A stretch of DNA of 64,000 bases from Amphibalanus amphitrite. Taxonomy: Eukaryota; Arthropoda; Thecostraca; Balanomorpha; Balanidae. The translations under genes and the position numbers were made by a program. A model generated the notes under the pieces. The model did no database searches. It was not told the origin of the DNA and was given only the letters and a program-made list of their open reading frames with translations. The first letter of the stretch is position 1. Each line of letters begins with the position of its first letter. The stretch spans positions 1 to 64,000 of the forward strand of contig NW_024883380.1 in NCBI RefSeq assembly GCF_019059575.1, given 5' to 3'. Of the stretch, positions 1 through 10,946 are shown one piece after another.

Positions 1-683
1 TCGTCCCAGGCTCCACTTCTCTTGGGGAGGTTGTTTTCTCTGACGATGCCTCGCTCCTTGTTTGATTCGGGCGATTCGGCTCCATCAGGCCCACGCATAG
101 TACCACTTAATCAATTACAATTCATAAAACAATCGTTTACAGCGACCGCTACAATAATTAAAGCTTTTACGGATAATCCCGTTACAAGTATCCGGCCCGG
201 AGGACCATTAAATGTTGATGTCAATCAACACTTCTACTGTTTTGCCGGCCTTAACGAGAAAATCGAGCTTTACACATTAAAAGGGTCGTTGTATTTCGTG
301 ATAATAAATTATGGGCCAAAATTAAAACAAAGTTAGTTTTAGAATTCCCTCAGATCAATCACACATTCAGTAAAACAAAAATCGATTCTCGCGCATTTCT
401 TAACGCGCTGACAGCCAGGCAACACTTCTGATGTGCCAAGCAAATACATCATGGACGCCTCATCCGTAAATATTCGATTTGTTGTTTTGGAAACAACAGT
501 TCCGAACATAGTCCTCTTTCCTTAGCCGCGATCTGAGACGTACGATAACTTGACTAAGACCACGCTTGCTTTCAGCTTTTTTTTGCTTTGTGGATCAGGC
601 TGAGCAAGAGTCACGCAGGGACACTAATACTCCTTAGGGGTCCTCGGCTTGTTATCAACCCGCTCGATGCAAGAGTTACCACT
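1..683. other. Upstream sequence, probably PDS5 intron
   Basis: No exon is recognisable here. A 104-codon open frame at 22-336 has AT-rich codon use unlike the neighbouring exons and resembles no family I know. The N-terminal PDS5 exons must lie left of the window, so this stretch is most simply intronic. Confidence 0.5.
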
Positions 684-803
684 CTGTAAGACGGTTATAT
701 CCGTACGCTCCTCTCACCGCTCACCGTGTGTCTTTGCACCTCCAGCGTCCGTAAGACGGCTATATCTGCCCCCTACCCCTCACCGCCGTGTCTGCACCGG
801 CAG
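684..803 (+). repeat. Junction-copy minisatellite before PDS5 exon at 804
   Basis: The first bases of the exon (CGTCCGTAAGACGG from 804) recur upstream. One copy begins at 745, preceded by its own CAG acceptor at 742-744, and a more decayed one holds GTAAGACGG at 686. The spacing of the GTAAGACGG core is 65 then 58 bp, and the intervening text (CTCACCG, TGTCTNTGCACC) also repeats, so the unit spans the intron end plus the exon start. Confidence 0.7.
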
Positions 804-3800
804 CGTCCGTAAGACGGTGCAGGAGCTGCTGGAGCTGCACCGCACGCCCGTCTCGGAGGAGCGCGAGCGGGAGAAGGTGCTGCGCATCAACCACCTGTCC
901 AAGTTCCTGCCGGACCCGGTCAAGGCGCAGGAGTTTATCCGCAAGTTCTCACAGCACCTGGCGCAGGAGGAGTCGCTGCTGCAGCTCATGGAGACAGTCA
1001 TCAACCCGACCGTCTCCTGCCGGGAGAGCGTCGACAGCGTCAACATGGTGCTGAAGCGGCTGGGCCAGCCGGTGATGACCAACCTCTACTACAACACCAT
1101 CAAGCAGCTGCTGGAGCGCGTCTCGTCGGTGATGATCGACCACGACGCGCTGCTGGCGCTGGTCTCGATGGTGGAGGAGGCGGTGCGCGACCCGGCCTCG
1201 GCGCAGGAGCTCAACATCGAGCCGGGCGCGGCGGTGGGCCGCGGCCTGCGGCTGCTGTTCGTGCTGTCGTACGTGCAGGCGGCGCAGTTTCTGCACGCCG
1301 ACATTTTGGCCGTGCTGCTCGGCATGCTCCAGGTGAGCGACGAGGCGCGAACGAGGCTCTCCCGGGCAGGGAGAGTTGGGACGGGGAAGTCGGCCTGTAC
1401 GAGCATGTGATCGAGAGAGGCGTTAACAATGGGGTAGATCAGTTTTAAGTACTCACTACTCAGGCGATTTCCTTGTTATTGGCACACGTCCATGTCAATC
1501 TTATTTGCATGCCAATTAGTTACCAGTGGCTAGCTTCAAACATCCGCCTCACGTTCATGCCACATCCGGCTCTAAATGTTGTGCTTTATCAGAGCATTTT
1601 GTGTTCAGCCGCCCGTGATCTGACCCCTGTGAGCCGCCCGTGATCTGACCTCCACCGGCCCGTTTCTCCGCCCGCGGGGCAGACGGACGACGACACGGTG
1701 ACGCCCAAGGTGCTGGGCGTGCTGCACTTTGTGGGCAAGTACCGGCCGCTGGCGTCCGAGTTCCCCGATCTGATGGACAGCCTGGTGCCCGTCTGCCAGC
1801 AGCTGGCCACGGCCGGCTCGCCCAAGCAGGCCAAGCACGCCATCCGATGTCTGTTCGTCAACGTCACCGACAATCAGGAGGGCGTCTTCACCGAGATACT
1901 CGAGGTCAGTGACGAAGACTGGAGGCTGGAGGAGGAATGGAAGCTGTCGGAACGGGAACCAATTGTGGTGTTAGAATTGGCAATATAACATTTCCGCGTA
2001 TTCTGGTAGGAAGGCAGTGTGAACCTTTGTTCTACTAAACTCGTACTACCAACTACCGGCAGTGTGGTTCCGCGTGATTTCATGATCAGTGTGCTCGATG
2101 TTTCCTGTGATTTGCTGATTTTCTGTGCTACTCTCCGTCCGGGCCACCCATCTGACCACTCCGGTCTGGCCGCCGCAGCGTCTGAAGTCTGAGCTGGAGC
2201 TGGGCCACGAGCACTACCGCACGTCCATCGTGTCACTGGGTCACATCGCGCTCCACCTCTCCAACAAGTTCCCCATCCAGATCAAAAACATCGTCTCCAG
2301 GAAAATCGTCAAGGACCTCCTGATGCGGGTAAGTTGTCCACAGGTTCGAGGTAGTAGCGCGCTGAGTTTTGTGCCTTGTTGCTTCACTGTGCTTTAGGCA
2401 GCCATAGCCGTTTGTCTTTTCGGTGTGATGCATTTGCACGTTTTAGTGCGTTTCCTTGGGCTCAACCAACGCTGATTTGAACGCTTTTCTTTTACAATGC
2501 CTTAACTCTCGAGTTCCAACACGCTGCCCCATCTTGTTCCCTATCCCCCCCCCCCAACAAACAAACAATCTTGCTCACAAGCCTGGTATTACCGGACACC
2601 GAGCTGGACGGGATCTGGTGGGTGCTAGAATGGTGACGACTGACGAGCGGTGTGACCAGTCCCCTTGCCCCAGGGACCTGACCGGGCTGACAGACAGGGA
2701 GGTGTATGACAAGACCCCTTATCCCCCCCCCCCGCGACCTGGCTGCGAGTCCCCTCTGTCCCCTGCACCTAAGTACCCCTCTCCCCTCCAGGACCTGACG
2801 GACAGCGGGGAGGTGTGTGGCTAACCCCTTCCCCCTCCCTCCCTCCCCAGGACCTGACGGACTCCCCCCCCAGAACCTGAGGCCCCCCCCCCCAGGACCT
2901 GACGGACTCCCCCAGGACCTGACGGACCCCCCCCCCCCCCAGGACCTGACGGACCCCCCCCAGGACCTGACGGACAGTGACGAGTCCCCCCTCCCCCCTC
3001 TCTGTCCCCAGGACCTGACGGACAGTTGGGAGTCCCCTCCCCCTCTCTGTCCCCAGGACCTGACGGACAGCGGGGAGGTGTGTGATAAGACCCCCATTAC
3101 CCCTCTCCTCCCCCCTCTGTCCCCCACAGGACCTGACGGACAGCGGGGAGAGCGAGGAGGAGTGGTGTGACGAGGACGCTCTGCCCGAGGGCATCCGCTG
3201 CAAGATCGAGGGCATGAAGCTGATGGCGCGCTGGCTGATTGGCCTCAAGGACGACGTCATCTCGGCGCAGAAGACGTTCCGCATGCTGATCGCCTTCATC
3301 ATCCACCGCGGCGACCTTCTCGAGGAGGGCAAGGTCAAGTGAGTACAGCCGCGCTCCCCGAGGGAGGCAGTGCCTATCGCGATAAATTGTGATGTTTGTA
3401 CGAGTACCTACAGCAATCACTATCATGTGATTACGAGCGAGCGAGCGAGTTCATACTGAATTAAGGGTAAATCCTGAGTATGAGCGGCCGGCCGGCCGGC
3501 CGTGGGGACGCTCTTCAAAAGTTAATATCTTAGGAACGGGACATCCGATTGACAAGCGGTCTTCTTTACTGAATGTCACTTGGACGTAAAAGTTCTGTGG
3601 TGTGATGGCCACCATGCGTTCTTGCCAACCACCGCACGTGGCGTGTGGTAAAGTTGGACATTTTTTAAGAACCCCCAATTGTAACCTCAATAACGGCACA
3701 ACGGTTGGGCCGATTGAATTGAAACTCGGTACACAGTTAGATCTCCATCAGGTAGTTCATCTGCATGTGTTAAGGTTGGGGTACTACAGCACGTGCGCAC

Positions 3801-6800
3801 GTGCAGGGGGCGCTTCCAGATCTCGAGAACGGCTGGGCCGATTGCGCTCAAATTTGGTACACGGTTGGGGACCGGTTAGTAGGGTGCCGTGCAAAAGTCA
3901 GTTTGGACCCCGTTTGCACGTGCGCACGTGCAGAATGCCGCTTCCAGATCTCAGGAACGGCTGGGCCGATTGCGTTGAAATTTGGCACACCGCTAGCGAC
4001 CGGTTAGAAGGGTGCTTTGCGCAAGCCCGTTGGAAGTACCCTCACGTCCTTCCGCACGTGCAGGGCTCACTATCTCGCTCGCTCGTTCTTCGCCCAAAAG
4101 GCGTTTTACTGGTTGTTATGCTCTGTTTTGAATACTGCTGTCTTATGTCCAAACGTCCTAGCTCTCTCCGTTAGCCGTTACTGACCGGGGCCTCCGTTGC
4201 CTGTCGCCCATACCGACCCTGTGTCGGCCTGCCCGCCTCCGTCCTGGGAGTGAGCTGACGCCGCCCCGCCCCCGCCTACCGACAGTAAGCCGGAGGCGGC
4301 CTGGCTGCGCTACGCGGCCGGCGCCGCCATGCTGAAGATCTGCGAGCAGAAGGGCGTCGGCGACCAGTTCACTGCCGACCAGTTCTACAGTCTCTCCCTG
4401 CTGATGGCCGTGAGCTCCTTAAAACTTCACTAATTTATCTGTCGAGAAGTATTAAAATCACCACGGTAGCACGAAATAGGAACACCAAGAATGGGTGACT
4501 TTGCTTTTATACATTCTTTTCCTCGTTTTTGTTTTTCTCTTTCGCTTGTCATTTCTTGGGCATTGCAGTTACTACTGGGCTGCCTTTATAACGTGAAAAG
4601 GTATGAACGTTCGAGCAGTAATTCGCATGGATTTCTGTGGGTACGAACGCCGGTGAGCTCCTAGTACCACTGACTTCTCCAAACTCCCTTCCCTCCCTGT
4701 CTCCGCTCTGCAGGACGAGTGTCTCCAGGTGCGGGAGCGGTTCGCCGCCAAGCTGCACAAGGGCCTGAGCCGCGGCATCCCGCACAAGTGTCTGCCGCTC
4801 GACTTTATGGGCATGTACGCGCTGGCCGGCCAGGAGCCCGACAAGCGGCTCAAGGCCACCGTGCGTGGGTACATGGCCGCCGACATCCTGAAGCGCCGCG
4901 ACGTCATCAAGAGCCTGCTGCTCAACGGAGGGTGTGAGTCCGAGCAGGGAGATGGGGGGGGGGGGGGAGTTGAACCGGGCAGGGGGAGGGCCGGCCGGAG
5001 CGCACGATAATATCGGTAAAGTAATTGACTTGATAGGTTTTCCACACTTGCCAACCTGGTCCATCACAATCAAGTGCAATGCTCCTGCCAAGTGGCGTAT
5101 CTTGGCATTGCTGAAAGTCTTCGTGTAGCCGCCGAGAGCAGCATTCTCTCATTGCGTGTTCGCTGTCGGCACCGGTGGGCGTCTACCGATGGCTGGTCGG
5201 TGACCGTGTGTATTCAACCAGCTGCCCCGCAGCTAATAACTTGTCTCTGCTCTGATCGTACATGTGTCTGTGCCCGGCAGCGGAGCGGGCGGCCGACCAG
5301 CTGCCGCACCGCTAACGGCTTGTCTGTCTGTGACTGTGTTTGTGTCTGTGTGACCAGCTGTCCCATTGCTATTGGCTCCTCTGTGACCGTGTCTGTGTGT
5401 CTGGCAGCGGAGCGGGCGGCCGACCAGCTGCCGCACTGCTAACGGCTGGCCTGTGACCGTGTGTGTGACCGTGTCTGTTTGTATGTTTGTGTCTGGCAGC
5501 GGAGCGGGCGGCCGACCAGCTGCCCCATCCTAAGGGTTGGTATGTGACCGTGTGTGTGTCTGTGTGTCTGGCAGCGGAGCGGGCGGCCGACCAGCTGCCC
5601 CCTCCTGAGGGTTGGTATGTGACCGTGTGTGTGTCTGTGTGTCTGGCAGCGGAGCGGGCGGCCGACCAGCTACCGCACATCATGCCCGACTACATGCTGG
5701 TGTTCGCCGTGCCCATCCTGGCGCACGACCCCGACTTTACCGAGTACGACGACGTCGAGTACCTGACCAAGATCCGCGCCTGCCTCTGGTCAGTAGTTCA
5801 GTACACCGACAAAACCGGCCGCCAGCCTCTTCAAACGTGTCAAACCGTATGGCCTAAGCAGCCTATTTCTTTAGGATGCTCACAGGCCGGACGTTAATAA
5901 ATTTGTTTTGCTCGGTTATTGCATATACTTGCGGACAACCTGCAATATCTATCGTACGTTGTATTCACTTCTTTTTAGTTTTTAGCTTGATTAGGGACCT
6001 GAGGTCAGTTAGTTCCAAATCAGGTATTATGCCCAACGAACCGCGATGTCTTTCCGTCGTTATTTACTGTCTGATGGCGCGGTCCCATTCCCAGGTTCAT
6101 TCTGGAGCCGCTGATCACCAAGAACGACAACTACTGTTTCGGCTTCTACAAGGCGCTGGTGGAGCGGATGAAGAACCACCTGGACGCAGTGCGCAGTGAG
6201 GAGGAGGCCGCCAACCACGTGAGTGAGGGCGCGGCGCGGCTGGTAGCACAGCGGGGGGGGGGGTGAGGTGAGTGGAAGGGTTAGAGGGGGCTGTGACCAC
6301 CAGCGCCCAGGTATTCGGGAACGATCAGAGCCGAGTGGTGAAACTGGACTGACATCACCTTCCGCAGTGAGCGGGTGGGCGAGCTGGTGCCATATGGGCG
6401 TCTGTGCTATGTTGTGATTCATCCCGCATTATGTTCCCGGCACAATGTCCCGATGGTCGGTCCGGCAGAAACCGTGGGCCGTCTGACCTGTCCTGTCCGT
6501 CAGCAGAAACTGTGGACCGTCTGACCTGTCCTCTCCGTCCGCAGAAACTGTGGGCCGTCTGTGACCTGGCCTGTCCGTCCACATTAACTGTGGGCCGTCT
6601 GTGACCTGTCCTGGCCTGTCCGTCCGCAGAAACTGTGGGCCGACTGACCTGCCCTGTCTGTCCAGTGTCCGCAGAAACTGTGGGCCGTCTGTGACCTGTC
6701 CTCTCCGTCCTCAGAAACTGTGGGCCGTCTGTGACCTGTCCTGTCTGTTCGCAGAAACTGTGGGCCGTCTGACCTGTCCTGTCCATCCACAGAAACTGTG

Positions 6801-9800
6801 GGCCGTCTGTGACCTATCTCCGTCCGGCCGAAACTGTGGGCCGTCTGTGACCTGTCCTCTCCGTCCGCAGAAACTGTGGACCGTCTGTGACCTGTCCTCT
6901 CCGTCCTCAGAAACTGTGGGCCGTCTGTGACCTGTCCTGTCTGTTCGCAGAAACTGTGGGTTGTCTGTGACCTGGCCTGTCCATCCACAGAAACTGTGGG
7001 CCGTCTGTGACCTGGCCATGGGCCTGCTGCTCACCAAGACAACCAACTTCGAGATGCGCGAGTTCCCCTCGGAGCCGCGCATCCCACCCATGTACTTCCG
7101 CAAGCCGGCCGACCCCAACTTCGTCAACGGTGAGCTTTAGTAGACCAGCGCGTGCCGCAGGTTGGGGCCGACGATACTTTTTTTTGTATTACTGGCCTTA
7201 ATAAAGTTGTAGTTGTTGACATACGTATCAATTGTGCGTTCCGAAAACTGCAACGATACGTGGGGCTAATGTCTGAGTTTTCTGGCCGAATGTTACAACT
7301 AACTTCCGTCGATAACTGCAATATCTCCGTGTTTTCTGATTCACCCAGCGCTGCAGTCTGTACCGGCCCTCACCTGACCCGCCCCGCCCCTCCGTCACCC
7401 TCAGGGAAGATCTACCTGCCGCCCGAGCTGCAGCACCTGGGAAAGCGGAACAACATGGTGTCGATGGCGCACAGCCACAGCATGATCAACAAGCGCATCC
7501 AGCTGGCGCAGCAGATCCGCGCCTCCAAGGCCGGCGCCGCGGCGGCCGCCGCCGCCGCCACCGGGGGCGAGAAGGAGCTGACCCTGATTGTGCAGGAGTC
7601 GCCCGCCGCAGAGGTGCGTGTGGGGAGGGGAAGCCTTCACTGCCGGTAATCAGAACGCGCGAAAAGATTTTCCGAAAAGGGGGAGTTGGAACTGGCTGTT
7701 GTGTTGTTTCCCTCACTAGTTTTGCTATTCTTACGTAAAGACTTGTCAATAATGCGTGATTTTCTGCCGGTGGGGGCCCTAGCCAATGTTATTTTTACTG
7801 TTCGAATTACTGTGTCCGGGGATGCCTTAATCTATCGAGTTTTATGAGCGGACGAGCAGTAAAAGCTTAATTGCCTCAATCATGTAATGATTCACGGCAA
7901 CTGCATATTACCTCAGCATTTTTTTTTCTTTTTGAAATAACGCCAATAAAACGTATCGAACCCTGCGAAAAATAGACAGGCAACAATAGTTATCCGAGCA
8001 CACCGTGCTTTCCCGCAGCGGCAGGCTTCAGATGGGATCTGGTGTGTGACTATTTCGTCTGAATTGCTGTGACCCCCCAGTGTGAGTTGTGACCCTGTAT
8101 AACCCCCACTGACCCGTCTCTGTCCTCTGTGACCCCCCTCTGACCCGTCTCTGTCCTCCGGCTCAGGCGGAAACCGAGGAGGATTCTGCCGGCTCGGGGG
8201 CGGCGGCGGCGGCGGCAGCGCGACTGATTCGGGACCCTCCGGCCACCTACAGCCGGCGCGCCGCCCACGAGCGGGACAGAAACGACGACTGTGAGTGGAC
8301 CGGGGACGGGAAGGGACGAGGGAAATGTATGGAGAATTGGAGAGGATGCCGCTTAGGCGCTGGGTGACGTGCTGAGGCGTACCAGTCAGACGTGACCTGA
8401 TAGGTTTGTGTAGCTCAATATTTTGGCACACGTCTGTGTCCGCCCGTGTTGAATATGTGTTGGGATGCCCGTCTGGTTTCTCAGTTCTTTCCTCCAGTTT
8501 TATCTCATGGTTTCATCTAGTAATTGATCGCACATGCTCTTTGATGTTGAGCCAAATAAACTAAGCTAAAATAAATTTAACGGTCGGGACCTGTCGGGAG
8601 GTCATTGACCGAGTGTGTCTATGGCCCGTCCGTCTGAGCTGTTGTAGGTTACAGTGTCCGATCCCCATCCGCCTTTTGTGTCTCCGTCTGTGTGTCCACG
8701 TGTCTCTGTCTGTGTCTGTCTCTTAGACCGTCTCTATCTGTATGTCTGACCCGTTATATCTGTCTCTGAGACCGTCTCTATCTGTATGTCTGACCCGTAT
8801 ATATTTGTTTGCCGCAGCGGTGGATAGCGCGGCCGGTGGTGACCTGTCGGAGCAGTCATCGACCTTCTCAGACAGTCCTTCCAAGGACAAACAGGACAAA
8901 ATCACCAAGTAAGTACACTTAGACAGTCCTTCCAAGGACAAACAGGACAAAATCACCAAGTAAGTACACTTAGACAGTCCTTCCAAGGACAAACAGGACA
9001 AAATCACCAAGTAAGTACTGTCACCCAGTAAGTACACCTCCCGCAATTATTCCTCCAAGGACAAACAGAACAAAATCACCATGCAAGTTCCGAGGACAAA
9101 CAAGATAGAATCCAATGCTCTGAATGTTCTCGCGTGGGGGATTTCTCTCGAGTTGACGGCAGGAGTTGTATGTGATGTTAAGACTGTCCCCGCGGCGCCC
9201 AGCGGCTCGGTGCACCAGTTCTGACCTGCGGCCCGCCCCGGTCACAGCTACTTCAAGAAGGCGCCGCGGACGGCGTCCCCGACCCCGAGCAGTCAGCGCT
9301 CGACACGCAGCGGCCGCAGCGGCGACTCGTCGGCTGCCGGCGAGGAGGCCGGTCAGCGCGCCGCGCCGCGCACCACCCGCACCAGGGCGGCGGCCACCGA
9401 GGAGGCCGCCGAGGCGTCTGGGTAGGTGGCCACACTGTCTCTCTGTCCGTCCCCCTGTCCCCTGTGCCACTCGTATCTGTCCCCCCTGTCCGTCATGTGA
9501 ACGTGATATATTGTCCATCGGTAATTATTATTCATCCGCACGCTGTCGCCACGCTGAGACTAGAGATGTCAATCGGATACCAACTTTTTGGTATACCGAT
9601 ACCAAACCGATACCAACTTGGTATTTGGTATTTCAATCCTAATGTGTTTGGTATTTTGTTGGTATCATAAACCCTCACTAATGTATAAGAGGCTAAGAAA
9701 TCGGTAAAAAGTTGGTATTTCCCTCATTTTTCCAAGTTGGTTTGGTTTCGGTATTTCCCCATGGGTTTGGTTGGTATTTGGTTTGGTATCGGTATTCAGA

Positions 9801-10946
9801 TTTACCGTAATTGGCATCACTAGCTGAGACCCATGTTTGCTGTAGCGTCAGTTCTGACTCATCCCCTCTCTGGGCCGCGCAGATCTCGTTCTGTGAACGG
9901 TAAGCGGCAGGCGGCTGAGCCGGAGCCGGAGTCTGAGCCGGAGCCGGAGTCGGCCCGGCCGGCGGCCGCCGCCAAGAGGAAGCCGGCGCCGGCCGCCAAG
10001 CCGGAGCCGGAGGAACCGAGCCGCAAGTCGGCGCGACACGCCGCGCCAGCTCAGGAGGACGCGGTGAGTCCGGGCCGGCTGGCGGACTGGCCAGTCCGGG
10101 GCGGTTGTGGGGCCACACAGTGGGGGCTGTGGGACCACACAGTGGGGTGAAGTAGGACTGTGGGGACGAAACAGTCCGGGGGAAGGGGGTCACCTGTTGG
10201 ATGTTTGTGTCGAGGTGGCCTCCAATGGCGGCTTGGGATTATTTTCAAGTTATACTGCGCACGCGACCATGGTGTGGTGTTATTCACCATCGCAAAGCTA
10301 AGTGTGCACTTCAAGTGCCTTGTAGACTGAAGTGTTGCATTTCCACATTACTGGCTGGAGTGTAAACAGCTGGTGGAATTGGCCATTGTCAGAAATGGTT
10401 ACGTGGCAGGAGAGTTCCTGCTAGTGGTTTCTGTTCTAGAAAATGCTTGTTCAGCGATTCCAGTCGTAATGTGATTCGGTTGACGGCTGCCCGTCTGAAA
10501 TGTGTCGGGTAGATCCGAGTTTGCTGTTGGCCCGGGGTTGTCGGACAACTGACCCATGTTTCATCGTCTCATAAATAATATTATCTGCGTTCGAATTGTA
10601 AATGTCAAGTATATTTACATTCAATCGTTTTTACCTCTTACCCATTGGTGTGAAGTAAGCCTCAGAAAGGCTAACGATCGGACTTTCATGATCTAATAGA
10701 TTTCATATATGTACATAGGTCTTTTGACCATTTCTTTACGAATTATAAGTAATCACTGTACTGGGCAGAACATTGGAAGATGCGAAATTCGGATGCTGGT
10801 TTTCGGACGAAGGTCTGTCGTTATGTGCCAGTAATCCTGCGTTTCTCGTGCGTATGACGCCGTACCGCTGCAGGGCTCTGACCCCTCCCCCCTCCTGCCC
10901 GCAGGCCGCCGGAAAGAACACACGACTGACGAGGTCGCGAAAATGA
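804..10946 (+). CDS. PDS5: PDS5 cohesin-associated protein, C-terminal two thirds (15 exons)
   Basis: PDS5 is a HEAT-repeat protein that binds the cohesin ring in the nucleus and regulates loading, release and acetylation of cohesin. Exons by GT-AG boundaries: 804-1332, 1683-1904, 2179-2328, 3130-3338, 4286-4409, 4714-4933, 5650-5788, 6095-6218, 6991-7129, 7405-7613, 8167-8290, 8818-8908, 9248-9421, 9883-10063 and 10905-10946 (TGA at 10944). The phases agree at every junction, giving 891 complete codons after a 1-nt partial codon. Family-like stretches include LPDPVKAQEFIRKF, VKDLLMR, LHKGL and ILAHDPDFTEYDDVEYL, all in the order expected of animal PDS5. The tail (about the last 220 residues) is low-complexity and charged: an alanine run near 7546, then PEPESEPEPES, then a basic end RLTRSRK. 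This matches the family's disordered C-terminus. The start codon and N-terminal HEAT repeats are outside the window. Several introns carry tandem copies of their own splice junctions, annotated separately. A close paralogue is not excluded, but the family call is firm. Confidence 0.93.
2668..3129 (+). repeat. Tandem copies of the acceptor of the PDS5 exon at 3130
   Basis: The exon begins GACCTGACGGACAGCGGGGA after CAG. The preceding intron holds eight further copies of AG followed by GACCTGACGGA, with exon-like starts at 2792, 2851, 2896, 2916, 2943, 2964, 3012 and 3057, plus a diverged one near 2673. The copies are separated by C-rich, polypyrimidine-like spacers. Several also carry the next exon bases (CAGCGGGGAG), so the copied unit crosses the junction. 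Confidence 0.85.
3339..4285 (+). repeat. PDS5 intron with a diverged three-copy repeat
   Basis: Within this 947-bp intron a unit of roughly 140 bp recurs near 3695, 3825 and 3950. It shares GGNTGGGCCGATTG, AAATTTGGNACAC and the palindromic GCACGTGCGCACGTGC-type text, and looks like a short tandem duplication. A (GAGC)n-like tract and a run of GGCC lie at 3430-3500. No coding signal was seen. Confidence 0.5.
5215..5649 (+). repeat. Tandem copies of the acceptor of the PDS5 exon at 5650
   Basis: CAG followed by CGGAGCGGGCGGCCGACCAG, the first 20 nt of the real exon at 5650, occurs also at 5281, 5408, 5500 and 5575. Each copy has a GT-rich, T-rich tract and GGCAG in front, as the real acceptor has. 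The spacing becomes exactly 75 nt for the last three. Copies at 5281 and 5408 run into an in-frame TAA soon after. Copies at 5500 and 5575 are open and in frame with the real exon, so they could act as alternative acceptors adding 50 or 25 residues. Confidence 0.88.
6465..6990 (+). repeat. Thirteen tandem copies of the acceptor of the PDS5 exon at 6991
   Basis: The real exon begins AAACTGTGGGCCGTCTGTGA after CAG at 6988-6990. Copies with exon-like starts at 6468, 6507, 6545, 6584, 6630, 6675, 6715, 6755, 6793, 6831, 6871, 6911 and 6951 fill the intron at a period of 38-46 bp, mostly 40. Eleven keep the AG; those at 6584 and 6831 have lost it. Each copy has its own pyrimidine tract (CTGTCCGTCC-like). 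The 40-bp period breaks frame, so most copies cannot be used without a frameshift. Confidence 0.9.
8700..8815 (+). repeat. Short intronic tandem repeat before PDS5 exon at 8818
   Basis: Two copies of a roughly 46-bp unit (GACCGTCTCTATCTGTATGT then CTGACCCGT) precede the acceptor. Unlike the arrays upstream, the unit contains pyrimidine tract only and no exon sequence. Confidence 0.5.
8858..9120 (+). repeat. Tandem copies of the donor of the PDS5 exon ending at 8908
   Basis: The exon end and donor (AAATCACCAA followed by gtaagtac) is repeated downstream at a 51-bp period, giving donor-like sites after 8908, 8959 and 9010. A further decayed remnant lies near 9050-9110, where GTAAGT has become GCAAGT. 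The copied unit includes about 40 nt of exon (GACAGTCCTTCCAAGGACAA onward). The 51-bp period keeps frame, but the donor supplies an in-frame TAA, so using a distal donor would truncate the protein. Confidence 0.88.
9561..9822. mobile_element. hAT-type MITE in a PDS5 intron
   Basis: A 262-bp element whose ends are TAGAGATGTCAAT and ATTGGCATCACTA (imperfect inverted repeats). It is flanked by an exact 8-bp duplication, GCTGAGAC, at 9553-9560 and 9823-9830. The interior is built of short palindromic ACCAAC/GTTGGT and GGTATCGG motifs. The 8-bp duplication places it with hAT elements. It has no coding capacity. A relative lies at 36869-37128. Confidence 0.85.
10064..10904 (+). other. Last PDS5 intron
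   Basis: An 841-bp intron. Its 5' part repeats a GGGG-CTGTGGGACCACACAGTG motif over 10100-10160. The rest is unique, moderately AT-rich sequence with no exon or element that I can recognise. Confidence 0.5.

Noticed and set aside
22-336. 104-codon frame at the window start
   Set aside because: AT-rich codon use unlike local exons, no recognisable domain, and it lies where a PDS5 intron is expected.
780-1429. Overlapping frames on both strands over the first exon
   Set aside because: Shadows of the GC-rich PDS5 exon 804-1332.
6465-6990. CRISPR-like array of regular repeats
   Set aside because: The genome is clearly animal; the repeats are contiguous, without unique spacers, and copy an exon boundary.
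6355-7127. Minus-strand frames over 6355-7127 and 5233-5683 as genes
   Set aside because: They are antisense readings of the junction-copy arrays; the periodic sequence keeps frames open by chance.
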